Positions 8,440-19,757 of a stretch of 64,000 nt of DNA are shown piece by piece (position 1 is the stretch's first letter; each line of letters starts with the position of its first letter). Where the stretch lies: assembly GCA_964472095.1 (NCBI GenBank), contig CAYYIV010000008.1, positions 62,001 through 126,000 on the forward strand. The letters run 5' to 3'. A program made the translations under genes and the position numbers. The notes beneath the pieces were generated by a model. That model was not told the origin of the DNA. It saw only the letters and a list, made by a program, of their open reading frames with translations, and searched no databases. Origin of the DNA: Pelagibius sp964472095. GTDB taxonomy: Bacteria > Pseudomonadota > Alphaproteobacteria > Kiloniellales > Kiloniellaceae.

Positions 8440-8702
8440 GCATCGGATTGAGGGCATTCGAGAACAAGAGGGCGGATCGCTTTCCCCTTTTCGACACCCG
8501 CGACGTCGGCGCCGTCGCAGCGGCGGTCCTCGGCGATCTCGCCCACATCGCCTCCGCCTACGGCACTTCCGACAATGCCGCTTCACCCGATCTTCCAATG
8601 CTTCTCGGCCGGGAGCAGCGGTCGCTCTCCCAGTTCCTCGAAGATCACCGGCAGGCCTTTGCCGCCGCCGACACGCATCACGACAGCACAACAGCCTATT
8701 GA
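8440..8702 (+). pseudogene. remnant of an NmrA/SDR-like oxidoreductase gene
   Basis: The plus-strand frame ending at 8702 contains FDTRDVGAVAAAVLGD and, about 30 residues later, LLGREQRSLSQFLEDHRQAF. In NmrA-type NAD(P)-binding proteins the D-x-R-D-V-A-x-V-A-A-x-V-L block and a closing R-S-x-x-x-F-x-x-x-H-x-x-x-F helix are normally some 60 residues apart, and about 200 N-terminal residues precede them. Here most of the gene is missing and the gap is shortened. It is read as a decayed fragment; a short novel gene is the alternative. Confidence 0.35.
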
Positions 8703-8757
8703 AACGCCGGCGCGCAGGGGCCATTTAGTCACGGCTGCCGCGGCGGACGCACGGACC

Positions 8758-10155
8758 ATGTGGACAACACGATCTCTAGAGCACGGCCGGCTGGAGGAGG
8801 CGTTCGCCCGCGAGGAGGACGCGGGTCTGCGTTTCGCCTTCCGCCTGCGGCTGGTCACCCTTCTCGTCATCGCCGCGTGGCTCGTCTACAGCGTTCCGAT
8901 GCCGCGCGTGCTCTATTACCTCGGCCTGATCGCCCTGTTCATTGTCCTGGGCGGCGTGCCGCTGCTGCTGCGCCGATACGGCCGCTGGGGCATGGGCGTG
9001 ATCGCCATCGTCGTGCTGCTCGATGCCGGGCTGCTGACCTACGCACTGCTCGCGCCCAATCCTCTGCTTGAGACGACCTGGCCGCCACAGATCACGCTGC
9101 GCTTTCACAACTTCCTGTATTTCTTTGTTTTTCTAGCGGGCGCAGCGCTCAGCTACTCGCCGGGGCACGTGCTCTGGAGCGGTATCGCGGCGGCGGCGAT
9201 GTGGAGCGTTGGCGTCTATTCGATCTGGTCGCGTTCAGACACGATCACCGACGCGGCCGGCAATCTCACCGGTCCGGACGGGTTCCTGAGTCCCTACTTT
9301 GTCAATGTCGTTACCTGGCAAAACGAGGTGGTGCTCATGCTCATCGTCGCCGCGCTCCTGGCAGCGGCGGTATGGCGGTCCCGCCGGCTGGTGCTGCGCC
9401 AGGTCGCAGCGGAGCAGGCGCGCTCCAACCTGGCGCGCTACTTCTCGCCGAACCTGGTCGACCGGCTCGCTCAGGCCGACCGTCCTTTCGACGCGCCGCG
9501 TTCGCAGAATGCCGCAGTACTCTTCGTCGACATCGTAAAATTCACCGCCATGGTCGAGACCATGGAGCCCGAGCGGGTGCTCGCGCTGCTGCGTAGCTTC
9601 CACCACCGGATGTGCGGCGTCGTCTTTACCCATCACGGCACCATCGACAAGTATATCGGCGACGCCGTGCTGGCGACCTTCGGCACGCCGCAACCGGGTC
9701 CGACGGATGCCACTAACGCTCTCCACTGCGCTTGCGACATGCTACGGGAGATCGAGCGCTGGAACGCGAAGCGCGCCGCGCGCGGTGCCGCGCCGCTCGC
9801 CGTCGGCATCGGCATCCACTACGGGCTTGTGGTGGCCGGCAACATCGGCGACGAGCGCCGGCTGGAGTTCACCGTCATCGGCGACGTCGTAAACGTGGCG
9901 AGCCGGATCGAGCGGCTTACCCGCGAGTACGGCGCGCCGCTCGTCGTGAGCGGCGATTTCATCGACGCGGTACGGCGGGAGGGGGATCGGACGCGCGATC
10001 TGCTGTCCGCCTTCACAGAGAGCCCCAACTCGGAGGTGCGCGGTCGCCGCAATCCGGTCTCGATCTGGGTCTATGGCGCCGGAGCGACGGGCGTCGCAGG
10101 CGCGGCGCCCGTCCCACTCGCGGCCGAAGACCCCGTCAGCGTCCCGGACGCCTGA
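8758..10155 (+). CDS. membrane-bound class III adenylate cyclase
   Basis: A 465-residue cyclase making cAMP (or cGMP) from the NTP. The N-terminal half (residues 25-210) has about six membrane segments (for example LVTLLVIAAWLVY, LYYLGLIALFIVLGGVPLLL). A short linker then leads to the catalytic domain from about 250. Both metal-binding aspartates are present (D258 in FVDIVKFT, D302 in KYIGDAVLATFG), as are the adenine-selecting pair Lys298 and Asp376 and the transition-state residues Asn379 and Arg383 in VIGDVVNVASR. The residues favour ATP. I chose ATG 8758; upstream codons translate the decayed region. The 3' end overlaps the convergent tag gene by 20 bp. The same window encodes an antiporter with a cyclic-nucleotide-binding domain. 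Confidence 0.9.
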   Translation: MWTTRSLEHGRLEEAFAREEDAGLRFAFRLRLVTLLVIAAWLVYSVPMPRVLYYLGLIALFIVLGGVPLLLRRYGRWGMGVIAIVVLLDAGLLTYALLAPNPLLETTWPPQITLRFHNFLYFFVFLAGAALSYSPGHVLWSGIAAAAMWSVGVYSIWSRSDTITDAAGNLTGPDGFLSPYFVNVVTWQNEVVLMLIVAALLAAAVWRSRRLVLRQVAAEQARSNLARYFSPNLVDRLAQADRPFDAPRSQNAAVLFVDIVKFTAMVETMEPERVLALLRSFHHRMCGVVFTHHGTIDKYIGDAVLATFGTPQPGPTDATNALHCACDMLREIERWNAKRAARGAAPLAVGIGIHYGLVVAGNIGDERRLEFTVIGDVVNVASRIERLTREYGAPLVVSGDFIDAVRREGDRTRDLLSAFTESPNSEVRGRRNPVSIWVYGAGATGVAGAAPVPLAAEDPVSVPDA

Positions 10156-10747
10156 ACTGCTTGCGGGCGCGCTCGACCCTGGCGCGGACCACGCAGCCCT
10201 CGACATGGTCGTTGACGAGGCCCATGGCCTGCATGAAGGCGTAGACTGTGGTGGGGCCGACGAACTTCCAGCCGAGCTTCTTGAGGGCCTTCGACAGGGC
10301 GACCGATTCCGCCGAGGTCGATGCGGTCTGCGGCTTTGCAAGCTGCTTGCCGTCCGGTTCGTAGCCCCAGAGGAAGGCCGCCAGCGAGCCCTCCCGCGTG
10401 ACAAGCTCCTGTGCGCGCCGGGCGTTGTTGACGACCGCCTCGATCTTGCCGCGATGGCGGACGATGCCTTCATCCTTGAGGAGACGCGCGATATCGCGCT
10501 GCGTGAAGCACGCGATCCTGTCGAAATCGAAATCATAGAAGGCAGCGCGCAAGTTCTCGCGCTTCGCGAGGATGGTGCGCCAGCTCAGGCCGGACTGAAA
10601 CCCCTCCAGGCACAGCTTCTCGAACAGGCGACGATCATCCGTAACCGGGAAGCCCCATTCGGTATCGTGATAGCCGAGAAACTCCGGCGCGGCAGCGCAC
10701 CAGCGGCAACGCGCTTTCCCGTCTGGTCCCACTATGGTGGTGCTCAT
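10136..10747 (-). CDS. tag: DNA-3-methyladenine glycosylase I
   Basis: Base-excision repair enzyme that releases 3-methyladenine from alkylated DNA. The 203-residue product shows the family opening CRWCAAAPEFLGYHDTEWGFP, with Cys residues of the zinc site, the LFEKLCLEGFQSGLSWRTIL block with the conserved SW, and the C-terminal KFVGPTTVYAFMQAMGLVNDHVEGC, whose His and Cys complete the zinc site. Length is normal plus a short Arg-rich tail. It overlaps the 3' end of the cyclase gene tail to tail. It is followed on the same strand, upstream, by the YciI/TetR pair. Confidence 0.93.
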   Translation of the reverse strand: MSTTIVGPDGKARCRWCAAAPEFLGYHDTEWGFPVTDDRRLFEKLCLEGFQSGLSWRTILAKRENLRAAFYDFDFDRIACFTQRDIARLLKDEGIVRHRGKIEAVVNNARRAQELVTREGSLAAFLWGYEPDGKQLAKPQTASTSAESVALSKALKKLGWKFVGPTTVYAFMQAMGLVNDHVEGCVVRARVERARKQFRRPGR

Positions 10748-10784
10748 ATGTCTGCGCTTCGGATCAGATCTCCGGAGTGATCGC

Positions 10785-11072
10785 TCAGCCGAGCAGAAAT
10801 TCCAGCCGTTCGTCAGCCTTTGACGGCGTGATCTCCAGAATTTCTGCGCTTACCACATTTTCCGCCACAAACGGATCGTCGCTCACCCTGCTTTGCAGTT
10901 CCGACAGCGACGTGTTGTGGGCCGCGATCCCACCGCCCAGATTCGGCTGAAGACCGCCGGCCAACAAAAAAATGCCGTCATCAAAGCCGCGCTTGAGCCA
11001 TTCCTTGTGACCTTCCATGAATCGGCCGGCCTGGCTTTTGTTGCCGGCAAACTTAAGCAGCACGATGAACAT
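10785..11072 (-). CDS. YciI-family protein
   Basis: A 95-residue protein with the dimeric alpha/beta-barrel-like YciI fold: MFIVLLKFAGNKSQA, GHKEWLKRGFDDGIFLLAGGL (conserved His and Asp-Gly), then DPFVAENVVSAEILEITP. Members are small and poorly characterised; some may be enzymes. ATG 11072 has AGGAGA upstream. It lies 13 bp after the TetR gene on the same strand, so it is likely co-transcribed with and controlled by that regulator. Confidence 0.85.
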   Translation of the reverse strand: MFIVLLKFAGNKSQAGRFMEGHKEWLKRGFDDGIFLLAGGLQPNLGGGIAAHNTSLSELQSRVSDDPFVAENVVSAEILEITPSKADERLEFLLG

Positions 11073-11085
11073 CCGATTGGTTCTC

Positions 11086-11679
11086 CTATAGGCGCTTCCC
11101 GGCGCTTTGCGCGCCCGTCAAACACGACTGCAGCCAGTCGTGCATCTGCTCTACTTCCTGCCTGATGAACTTCTCGTCGTGAAAGGCGTTCGCCAGCGCG
11201 GCGACTCCCTGGCTGCGGGCAAGCAGATGCATCGCCAGCGCGTCGGCGTCTTCCTTGCGGCCGAGCAGCACGAACTGCCGACGCAACCAGGTGCGAAACA
11301 GCGTGAACAGCTTGTTCGCCTCCGCCTGCGAGGCATGTTCCAGCTTCGCAAGCTCGGCACAGAGCGTGCCGACCGGGCAGCCGTAGCGTTTTATCTCGAT
11401 CCGGTTCGCGATCAGAATATTGATGAAGCTCCGGATCCGATCCGCAGGGTCTTTGCCTTTCTCTTCCCACCGCGCCAGCATCCTCCGGGTACCGGCCAGC
11501 CGCGAAGCGATCACCGCATCCAGGATCTCGTCCTTCGTCTTGAAGTGATAGTAGAAGTTGCCGCGCGAAATCTGCACGACATCCGCAATGTCGGAGAAAG
11601 AGGTGTGCTCGTAGCCTTGCCGGTAGAACAGCCGATCTGCCGCTTCGATGATATGGCCGCAGGTTGTCTTGTCGCTCAT
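11086..11679 (-). CDS. TetR-family transcriptional regulator
   Basis: A 197-residue repressor. The helix-turn-helix is clear at residues 8-52 (HIIEAADRLFYRQGYEHTSFSDIADVVQISRGNFYYHFKTKDEIL) and is followed by an all-helical ligand and dimerisation domain. I chose ATG 11679 over an upstream TTG. Two near-identical 15-bp sites with TetR-like symmetry lie 16-60 bp upstream, so autoregulation together with the YciI gene is likely. The C-terminal region resembles TetR proteins that respond to electrophiles or thiol-reactive compounds, but the ligand cannot be set from sequence. Confidence 0.88.
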   Translation of the reverse strand: MSDKTTCGHIIEAADRLFYRQGYEHTSFSDIADVVQISRGNFYYHFKTKDEILDAVIASRLAGTRRMLARWEEKGKDPADRIRSFINILIANRIEIKRYGCPVGTLCAELAKLEHASQAEANKLFTLFRTWLRRQFVLLGRKEDADALAMHLLARSQGVAALANAFHDEKFIRQEVEQMHDWLQSCLTGAQSAGKRL

Positions 11680-11694
11680 GGCACCAACAGGCAA

Positions 11695-11739
11695 TTAGGA
11701 CGGTCGTCCAAATCAGGGGCCAGATTAGGATGCTCGTCC
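11695..11739. promoter_or_regulatory. double TetR-type operator
   Basis: TTAGGACGGTCGTCC at 11695-11709 and TTAGGATGCTCGTCC at 11725-11739 agree at 13 of 15 positions, and each contains an inverted GGAxG..CGTCC. The 30-bp spacing is close to three helical turns, putting both on the same face. They lie immediately upstream of the TetR gene. Confidence 0.65.
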
Positions 11740-11859
11740 GAGGCTGTCAAGAAGCAGACAGGGCTGGTTCCCTTGCCTGCAGGTCGATCTCCACCCTGGA
11801 AAGAAAAGAGACCGCGGTCGTGGACCGCGGCCTCCTGTTCTGAGGCGGACGGGACCGGT

Positions 11860-13893
11860 TCAGCTGCCGATGACGCCGCCGCCGTCCTTCTGGATCACCA
11901 GCACGGAAGGCCTGGGCGGCATGCCGTCGGTGAAGTCCGGCCAGCGGGTCGCCGGGTCGTCAAAGGTCGAGCTCCTCTCGAAGCCCGGGTAGTCCTTGGT
12001 GCCGTCGGTGGCCGGGTGCTGCACGGCGACGAACAGCGAGCTCACGTCAGGCGTGAAGCGCGGGCCGCAGACCTCGGCCCCAATGGGCGCGCGGAAGAAC
12101 ATCTTGCTGTAGCCGCGCAGGTCGCCTTCCGTCTCGACGCCCCAGAGGCCGTCGGCGGTGCCGGACTTGCTCCAGGCAGAGCCCTGGTCGGTGGAGACCC
12201 ACAGGCGGCCACCGGCATCGATGGTGCAGTTGTCGGGCGAGCTGAACCAGCCGTTGGCCGAGGTTGCCGTATGATATCTGGCACCGACTTCCGGCTTGGC
12301 GGGATCACCGGCAACCACGAGCAGGTCCCAGCTGTAGGTGAGCGCGTCGTGGTCACCGTCGGGCGGCGTCATCTCGATGATATGGCCGAAGGCATTTTCG
12401 GCGCGCGGATTGGCCGCGTCCACCGCATCGGCCTTGCGCCGTGTGTTGTTGGTCAGCATGACGTAGACCTTGCCGGTCTCAGGGTTGGGGTCGACGTCCT
12501 CCGGCCGATCCATCGGCGTGGCGCCCAGCAGGTCGGCGGCCAAGCGCGTCTCGATCAGCACGTCGGCCTGGCTCGAGAAGCCGTTCACCGCGGTCAGCGG
12601 GCCATAGCCGTAGATCAGCGGCAGCCAATCGACGCTGCCGCCCTCGTTGAAGCGGGCGACGAAGAGGGTGCCATCCTCGAGGATATCTATGTTGGCGGCG
12701 CGGTCGTCCGGATTGTAGCGGCGCTCGGAGACGAACTTGTAGAGGTAGTCGAAGCGCTCGTCGTCGCCCATGTAGACCACCACACGGCCGTCGCCGTTGA
12801 CGATGGGCTCGGCGCCCTCGTGCTTGAAGCGGCCCATGGCGGTCCGCTTCTTCGGCGTCGAGCTGGGGTCGAGCACGTCGACCTCGACCACCCAGCCGAA
12901 GCGGTTGGCTTCGTTCGGCTCGGCATTCACGTCGAAGCGCTTGTGGTACTTCGACCAGGCGTACCAGCCGCCAGGCACAGCGTAGCGCTGGTAGTTGCGC
13001 TCCTCCGGGTGGCCCTGGAGGGTACCGGAGAAGTAGCCGTGGAAATTCTCCTCGGCCAGCAGGTAGGTGCCCCAGGGGGTGATGCCGCCGGCGCAGTTGT
13101 TGAGGGTGCCGATGCACCTGCGGCCGCTGAGGTCGGCGGAAGTCTTCAGGCGGTCGTGACCGGCGGCCGGCCCGGTCAGCTCCATGTAGGTGCCGCCGGC
13201 GGTGATGCGGCGGTTGTAGCGGCCGTCGCGCACCACGGACCAGCGGCCGTTCTCGCGCATTACCTCGACGATCGAGCCGCCGTGGGCGGCCAGCTCGATG
13301 TTGATCTGCTCCTCGCTCTGGCCGGCGCCGTTGTCGGGGAACATGACCTCCTCGCTGGTATACTCATGGTTCACGCAGAGCAGGCCGTGATCCGGGTTGT
13401 CCGACCCGAAGGGCAGGCCGACGTAGCCGATGAAGTCGTTGTTGTAGCCGAACTGCTTCGCCTGAGCGGCAGCGCTCTGGTTCAGCGGATCGAACTCCGG
13501 CGCATCGGCCAGCACTGGGTCGCCCCAGCGCAGCAGCACCTCGGCCGAGTGACCCGACGCCAGGTGGTGCGTCGCGTCGACGCCGTGGGCGATCTCCTCC
13601 CAGACGTAGCGGCTGTCGGTCGCATTACCAGCCGCCGTGGCGGGTCGGGCCGTGGCCAGCGCACCAAGAGCGCCGCCGGCTGCCGTCAGGGCGGCCACGG
13701 AGAGGGCGCCCCTCAACACCTCGCGCCGGCCGTAGCGCCGCGACGCCACGCTGGCGAAACTGGTCGACAGGTTGGGGTTCGAGGGAATGTCCTCGGAGGC
13801 CTCGTAGGCGGCGCCCTTGGAGGCGAAGGCGCCCTGTGTGGCGAAGGCCCTCTTCAAGGCGGCTTTCGAAGTGAACGCGTCGCTGGTCGTCAT
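11860..13893 (-). CDS. PhoX-family (DUF839) Tat-exported protein, probable alkaline phosphatase
   Basis: A 677-residue PhoX-like protein, probably a periplasmic calcium- and iron-dependent phosphomonoesterase that frees phosphate from organic esters. Around residues 55-88 is a Tat signal: RRYGRREVLRG, a hydrophobic stretch and ATARPATAAG. It sits about 50 residues in, as is common in PhoX. The mature part has family blocks such as LLCVNHEYTSEEVMFP, TWGTYLLAEENFHGYF, GRFKHEGAEP and DNCTIDAGGRLWVSTDQG. I chose ATG 13893, with AGGAGAG upstream; 11 more codons are open before it. No PhoB box is evident. The enzymatic assignment follows the family and is not proven by the sequence. Confidence 0.85.
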   Translation of the reverse strand: MTTSDAFTSKAALKRAFATQGAFASKGAAYEASEDIPSNPNLSTSFASVASRRYGRREVLRGALSVAALTAAGGALGALATARPATAAGNATDSRYVWEEIAHGVDATHHLASGHSAEVLLRWGDPVLADAPEFDPLNQSAAAQAKQFGYNNDFIGYVGLPFGSDNPDHGLLCVNHEYTSEEVMFPDNGAGQSEEQINIELAAHGGSIVEVMRENGRWSVVRDGRYNRRITAGGTYMELTGPAAGHDRLKTSADLSGRRCIGTLNNCAGGITPWGTYLLAEENFHGYFSGTLQGHPEERNYQRYAVPGGWYAWSKYHKRFDVNAEPNEANRFGWVVEVDVLDPSSTPKKRTAMGRFKHEGAEPIVNGDGRVVVYMGDDERFDYLYKFVSERRYNPDDRAANIDILEDGTLFVARFNEGGSVDWLPLIYGYGPLTAVNGFSSQADVLIETRLAADLLGATPMDRPEDVDPNPETGKVYVMLTNNTRRKADAVDAANPRAENAFGHIIEMTPPDGDHDALTYSWDLLVVAGDPAKPEVGARYHTATSANGWFSSPDNCTIDAGGRLWVSTDQGSAWSKSGTADGLWGVETEGDLRGYSKMFFRAPIGAEVCGPRFTPDVSSLFVAVQHPATDGTKDYPGFERSSTFDDPATRWPDFTDGMPPRPSVLVIQKDGGGVIGS

Positions 13894-14322
13894 GTCTTGC
13901 GGTCTCTCCTGATGCGGCTGGGCCACCGGCGCGGCCCGCGTTCTTGGTTGCAGAAGCCAGCCACCCTAGAGCAGCTTCATGCTGAAGCGGTGACGCTTTG
14001 ATTGCAATTGCTTGACCGGCTCGCCCGATCCAATGGCCCGCAGGCCACCCCGAGAATTGAAATGATTTATTATTTTATATCATACGCTTAGTAACATTAT
14101 CCCAAAGTGCTGCCGACATCCTGCAACCCGCCGCGCGATTTTCTCGTAGATCGCGGGCATGAACAATCGAAACGCTTTTCACCGCGCCGACACATGCGAC
14201 TGAAACATTTCCGCTGCAGGGTCCTGCCGGCTGCGGAAGGTGCCAAGGCTGCCTGTCCAGCGAGCTCGACTCACGCCCGGCTGCAGCCCTATTCTCCGTC
14301 TTGGTTCACGCAGGTCGCCGCC
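13894..14322. other. intergenic promoter region between phoX-like gene and sensor kinase
   Basis: About 430 bp between two divergent genes. A hairpin lies at 13974-13988 (GCTTCA-TGC-TGAAGC). Around 14050-14105 the sequence is strongly A+T-rich, in contrast to its surroundings, with TTGAAA at 14057-14062 and TATCAT at 14078-14083 as a possible promoter towards the kinase (15-bp spacing, short). The kinase frame is open from 14107, but the first 72 codons look non-coding. Confidence 0.5.
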
Positions 14323-17007
<2,685 letters not shown>

Positions 17008-17117
17008 GCCAAGGTCACAGACTTGACCCCGTCGGTGTCTTGATCTGACGCCTCGCCTCGCCGTCAATAGAAGCAGGCCCGCAAGCGGCCCGGACGGCGA
17101 CAGAACGGCGGCAGAGA

Positions 17118-18323
17118 ATGGCTACGGTTTCATCTGACAGGCGGATTCCCGGACTGGATACAGCACGGTCCCTGGCCATCGCCCTGGCTATGCTGGCGCA
17201 CTGCTTCATACACTTCGGCGTCTGGCCCCTGCTGACGGACGAGGTCCTGTCCGCCATCCGGTTGCTGACCCGTTCGGCAACGCCGACCTTCATCATCCTC
17301 TTCGGGATGATGTTGGAAATCGTCTACCTGAAGATGATCCGCCGCGGCGACCGCAAGGCCTGCTGGACCAGGCTCATCACCCGCGCCATCCAGTGCTACC
17401 TGCTCTATCTCTGCGTCGTCGCCGCCGGCATCGTCGGCGGGCATCTCAGTCCCACCGAGGGCGCCAAGGCCGCGTTGTTCCTGTCGCAGGCCTACTTCGC
17501 CAACATTCTGAAGTTCTACAGCCTCGGCCTGGTAGCCGGAATCCTGCTGGTCGAGCTTCGCGCACGCTTCGGCCTCGGCGCCGTGGCGGCCGCGCTGCTC
17601 GTCATCTGGCTGAGCTATCCCTTGATCCAGGCCCTGCCGGCCTTCCCGCACTCGGTCCGCCACCTTGCCTCCTTCCTGATCGGCGCCGGCGCCGAAACCG
17701 GACCCTCGGTGCTGCAGGGCATGAGCCTGGCGGCCCTTGGAATGTTCCTCGGCAACGCGGCCGGCGGGCTGTGGTCGGACGAAACGCAGCAGCGGCGGCG
17801 GTCGCGCCGCTTGCTCGGCGCGATCAACTTCCTCGTCGCAGCCGCCGTAGCAGCGCTGCTTCTGTCGCTCGGGCTCGGTCCGACACTCGATGGATTTATT
17901 GACTTCAGCTTTCGCGCCGCCAATCATCCCGGCTACTACATTCTGGGCAGCGCCGTTGCCATGACCTTGATCGCTTGCTGCACTCTGGCGGCAGCTGCCA
18001 TGCCCCGTCACGCGCTGGCGCGCGTCAACGTCTTCGGCACCAGCAGCCTCTTTGCCTATGCCTTCGGCAATGTGGTCTTGAACCTGCTGCCGATGCACAG
18101 CGGCAGCCTCGGCCTGGGCCTGGCCTACAGTGCGGCCTTCCTGCTGGGCCTCTACGGCGCCACGGCTTACTTTCAGCTCACCCTGCAGGCGCAGGCTCCG
18201 GGCGAACCGCACCGTCCCATGGCAGCGCGTCTCGGTCGCCTGCACAACAGCCTGGGTGGATGGACGATGCGCTTCGCCGCTCTGTTCATCGATCGTCTGC
18301 TGCCCAAGAGCCCGTCTCGCTAG
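17118..18323 (+). CDS. multi-pass membrane protein, OpgC/acyltransferase-3-like
   Basis: A 401-residue integral membrane protein with roughly ten hydrophobic helices. The start RIPGLDTARSLAIALAMLAHCFIHFGVW has the R-x-x-x-L-D-x-x-R-x-x-A pattern and the membrane His of acyltransferase-3 and OpgC-type proteins, which transfer acyl groups to cell-surface glycans or lipids. LLTRSATPTFIILFGMMLEI continues that pattern. The C-terminal 60 residues are polar and basic. It stands alone, 110 bp after the hybrid kinase on the same strand. The acceptor is unknown; family assignment is by pattern only. Confidence 0.72.
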   Translation: MATVSSDRRIPGLDTARSLAIALAMLAHCFIHFGVWPLLTDEVLSAIRLLTRSATPTFIILFGMMLEIVYLKMIRRGDRKACWTRLITRAIQCYLLYLCVVAAGIVGGHLSPTEGAKAALFLSQAYFANILKFYSLGLVAGILLVELRARFGLGAVAAALLVIWLSYPLIQALPAFPHSVRHLASFLIGAGAETGPSVLQGMSLAALGMFLGNAAGGLWSDETQQRRRSRRLLGAINFLVAAAVAALLLSLGLGPTLDGFIDFSFRAANHPGYYILGSAVAMTLIACCTLAAAAMPRHALARVNVFGTSSLFAYAFGNVVLNLLPMHSGSLGLGLAYSAAFLLGLYGATAYFQLTLQAQAPGEPHRPMAARLGRLHNSLGGWTMRFAALFIDRLLPKSPSR

Positions 18324-18335
18324 AGCACGATCCGC

Positions 18336-19238
18336 TCAGCCCTTGCGGCTTAGCTGCTCCAGCTCCTCGATGGACTTCGGCCAGTCCTTTTTCAGGAGGG
18401 TCGAGAGCGAGCGGTCGGCCAGCAGCCTGCCGCCGGTCTGGCAACGCGGGCAGTAGTTGGTTTCGTTGTCGGCGTGGCGGATGCGCTGCACCTTGGTGCC
18501 GCAGACGGGGCAGGGCTTGCCGTAGCGGCCGTGCACGGCCATCTCCTTGCGGAAGGCAGTGACCTTCTCCGGGAAGCCGCTCTTGGCCTCCTCACGCAGG
18601 CGCACCACCCAGTCCTCCAGCGTCGCGCGGGTCGCCGCGTAGAGCCGGGCGGTCTCCGCCTCGGCCAGCTTCACGGTCATGGCCACCGGCGAGAGCTGGG
18701 CACGGTGCAGGATCTCGTCGGAGTAGGCATTGCCGATGCCGCTGAAGATCCGCGGGTCGGTGAGCGCGCGCTTGAGCGTGTGGTTGCGCGCGGTGAGCGC
18801 TGCGGCGAAGGCCGGCAGGCCGGCCGTCAGCACCTCCAGCCCGCCGGGGTCGTGCGCGGCCAACGCCGCCTCCCCTTCCAGCAGATGGAGCGCGGCGCGC
18901 TTCTTGGAGCTGGCCTCGGTCAGGGTCAGGCTGCCGTTGGCGAAATCGAAAGCCGCGAGGGCGAACTTGCCGGTCAGGGGCGCGCCTGGCAGCTGCCAGT
19001 GCAGGCGCCCGGCGATCATCAGGTGGAGCACGAGCCAGAGGTCGCCCTCCAGGCCGATGGCGATGCGCTTGCCGAGGCGCCGCAGTGCGACCACCTTGCG
19101 CCCCTCGGCAGCCCGGATCGGCGGCACCGCCGTGCGCAGCAAGAAGGGGCTGGCCAGGCGGACCTTCTCCAACCTGTGGCCGCGAATGCGCGCCTCCAGC
19201 GCCTCGATATAGACCGTGATGTCGGGCAGCTCCGGCAT
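18336..19238 (-). CDS. Fpg/Nei-family DNA glycosylase/AP lyase
   Basis: A 300-residue base-excision glycosylase for oxidised bases. The N-terminus is MPELPDITVYIEAL, with catalytic Pro2 and Glu3 after Met removal. The helix-two-turn-helix is seen in ALTDPRIFSGIGNAYSDEILHRAQLSP, and the zinc finger is CPVCGTKVQRIRHADNETNYCPRC near the C-terminus. PELPD instead of PELPE, and about 30 residues after the finger, set it apart from canonical MutM, so it is likelier a Nei-like paralogue. It is followed 10 bp upstream on the same strand by a Nudix hydrolase gene, so the two may form a nucleotide-damage operon. Confidence 0.87.
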   Translation of the reverse strand: MPELPDITVYIEALEARIRGHRLEKVRLASPFLLRTAVPPIRAAEGRKVVALRRLGKRIAIGLEGDLWLVLHLMIAGRLHWQLPGAPLTGKFALAAFDFANGSLTLTEASSKKRAALHLLEGEAALAAHDPGGLEVLTAGLPAFAAALTARNHTLKRALTDPRIFSGIGNAYSDEILHRAQLSPVAMTVKLAEAETARLYAATRATLEDWVVRLREEAKSGFPEKVTAFRKEMAVHGRYGKPCPVCGTKVQRIRHADNETNYCPRCQTGGRLLADRSLSTLLKKDWPKSIEELEQLSRKG

Positions 19239-19248
19239 GGCCGCGGGC

Positions 19249-19683
19249 TCAGCGTGGCGAATGGTCGCGGACGACGAGGTAGTCGGCGAAGCGCGCCTGC
19301 AGGTGCGGCGTCGCCTCGGGGTGGGCGAGGAACTCGGCGAAGGGCATCATCTTCCAGTACTGGCCCTCGTCACCGAAGCGGATGGCGGCGATCTCCGCCT
19401 CAGTGATCTCGGCCGCCAGGAAGTAGGAGGTGCGTTGCGCCGTCAGGACGCCGGGATAGGCGCGGCACCAGTGGATCCGCTCCGCCGCGACGGCGATGCC
19501 GAACTCCTCCTGCGCCTCGCGCAGGGCGCACTCCGCCGGCGTCTCGCCGCCCTCGCGCCCGCCGCCCGGCAGGTCCCAGCATCCGGGAAAGGGAATCGAG
19601 GGCTTCAGGTCGCGCCGGTAGGTGACCAGCTGCTGCCGGCAGACAAGGGCGATCTTCGCGCCGGAGAAAGCGTCGTCGTTCAT
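19249..19683 (-). CDS. Nudix hydrolase
   Basis: A 144-residue pyrophosphohydrolase with an intact Nudix box from GGGREGGETPAECALREAQEEFGI (G-x5-E-x7-R-E-x2-E-E), the metal site for cleaving X-linked nucleoside diphosphates. I chose ATG 19683 (MNDDAFSGAKIALVC); an ATG at 19719 would add 12 residues and cannot be excluded because neither has a good ribosome site. It lies 10 bp from the Fpg-like glycosylase gene, and this pairing suggests a MutT-like cleaning of oxidised nucleotides, which is inference. The substrate is not determined. Confidence 0.85.
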   Translation of the reverse strand: MNDDAFSGAKIALVCRQQLVTYRRDLKPSIPFPGCWDLPGGGREGGETPAECALREAQEEFGIAVAAERIHWCRAYPGVLTAQRTSYFLAAEITEAEIAAIRFGDEGQYWKMMPFAEFLAHPEATPHLQARFADYLVVRDHSPR

Positions 19684-19757
19684 GCCGCCAGCTTGCCGCA
19701 GAGCCGCGCGAAGGTCCATGGCAACAACCCGGCAAATGTTCTAGGCTCTGGCCCACC

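Noticed and set aside
11107..14001. A 964-codon plus-strand open frame
   Set aside because: It is antisense to the PhoX-type, TetR and YciI genes; the translation is Val/Gly/Arg/His-rich without any domain, as expected for the complement of high-G+C genes.
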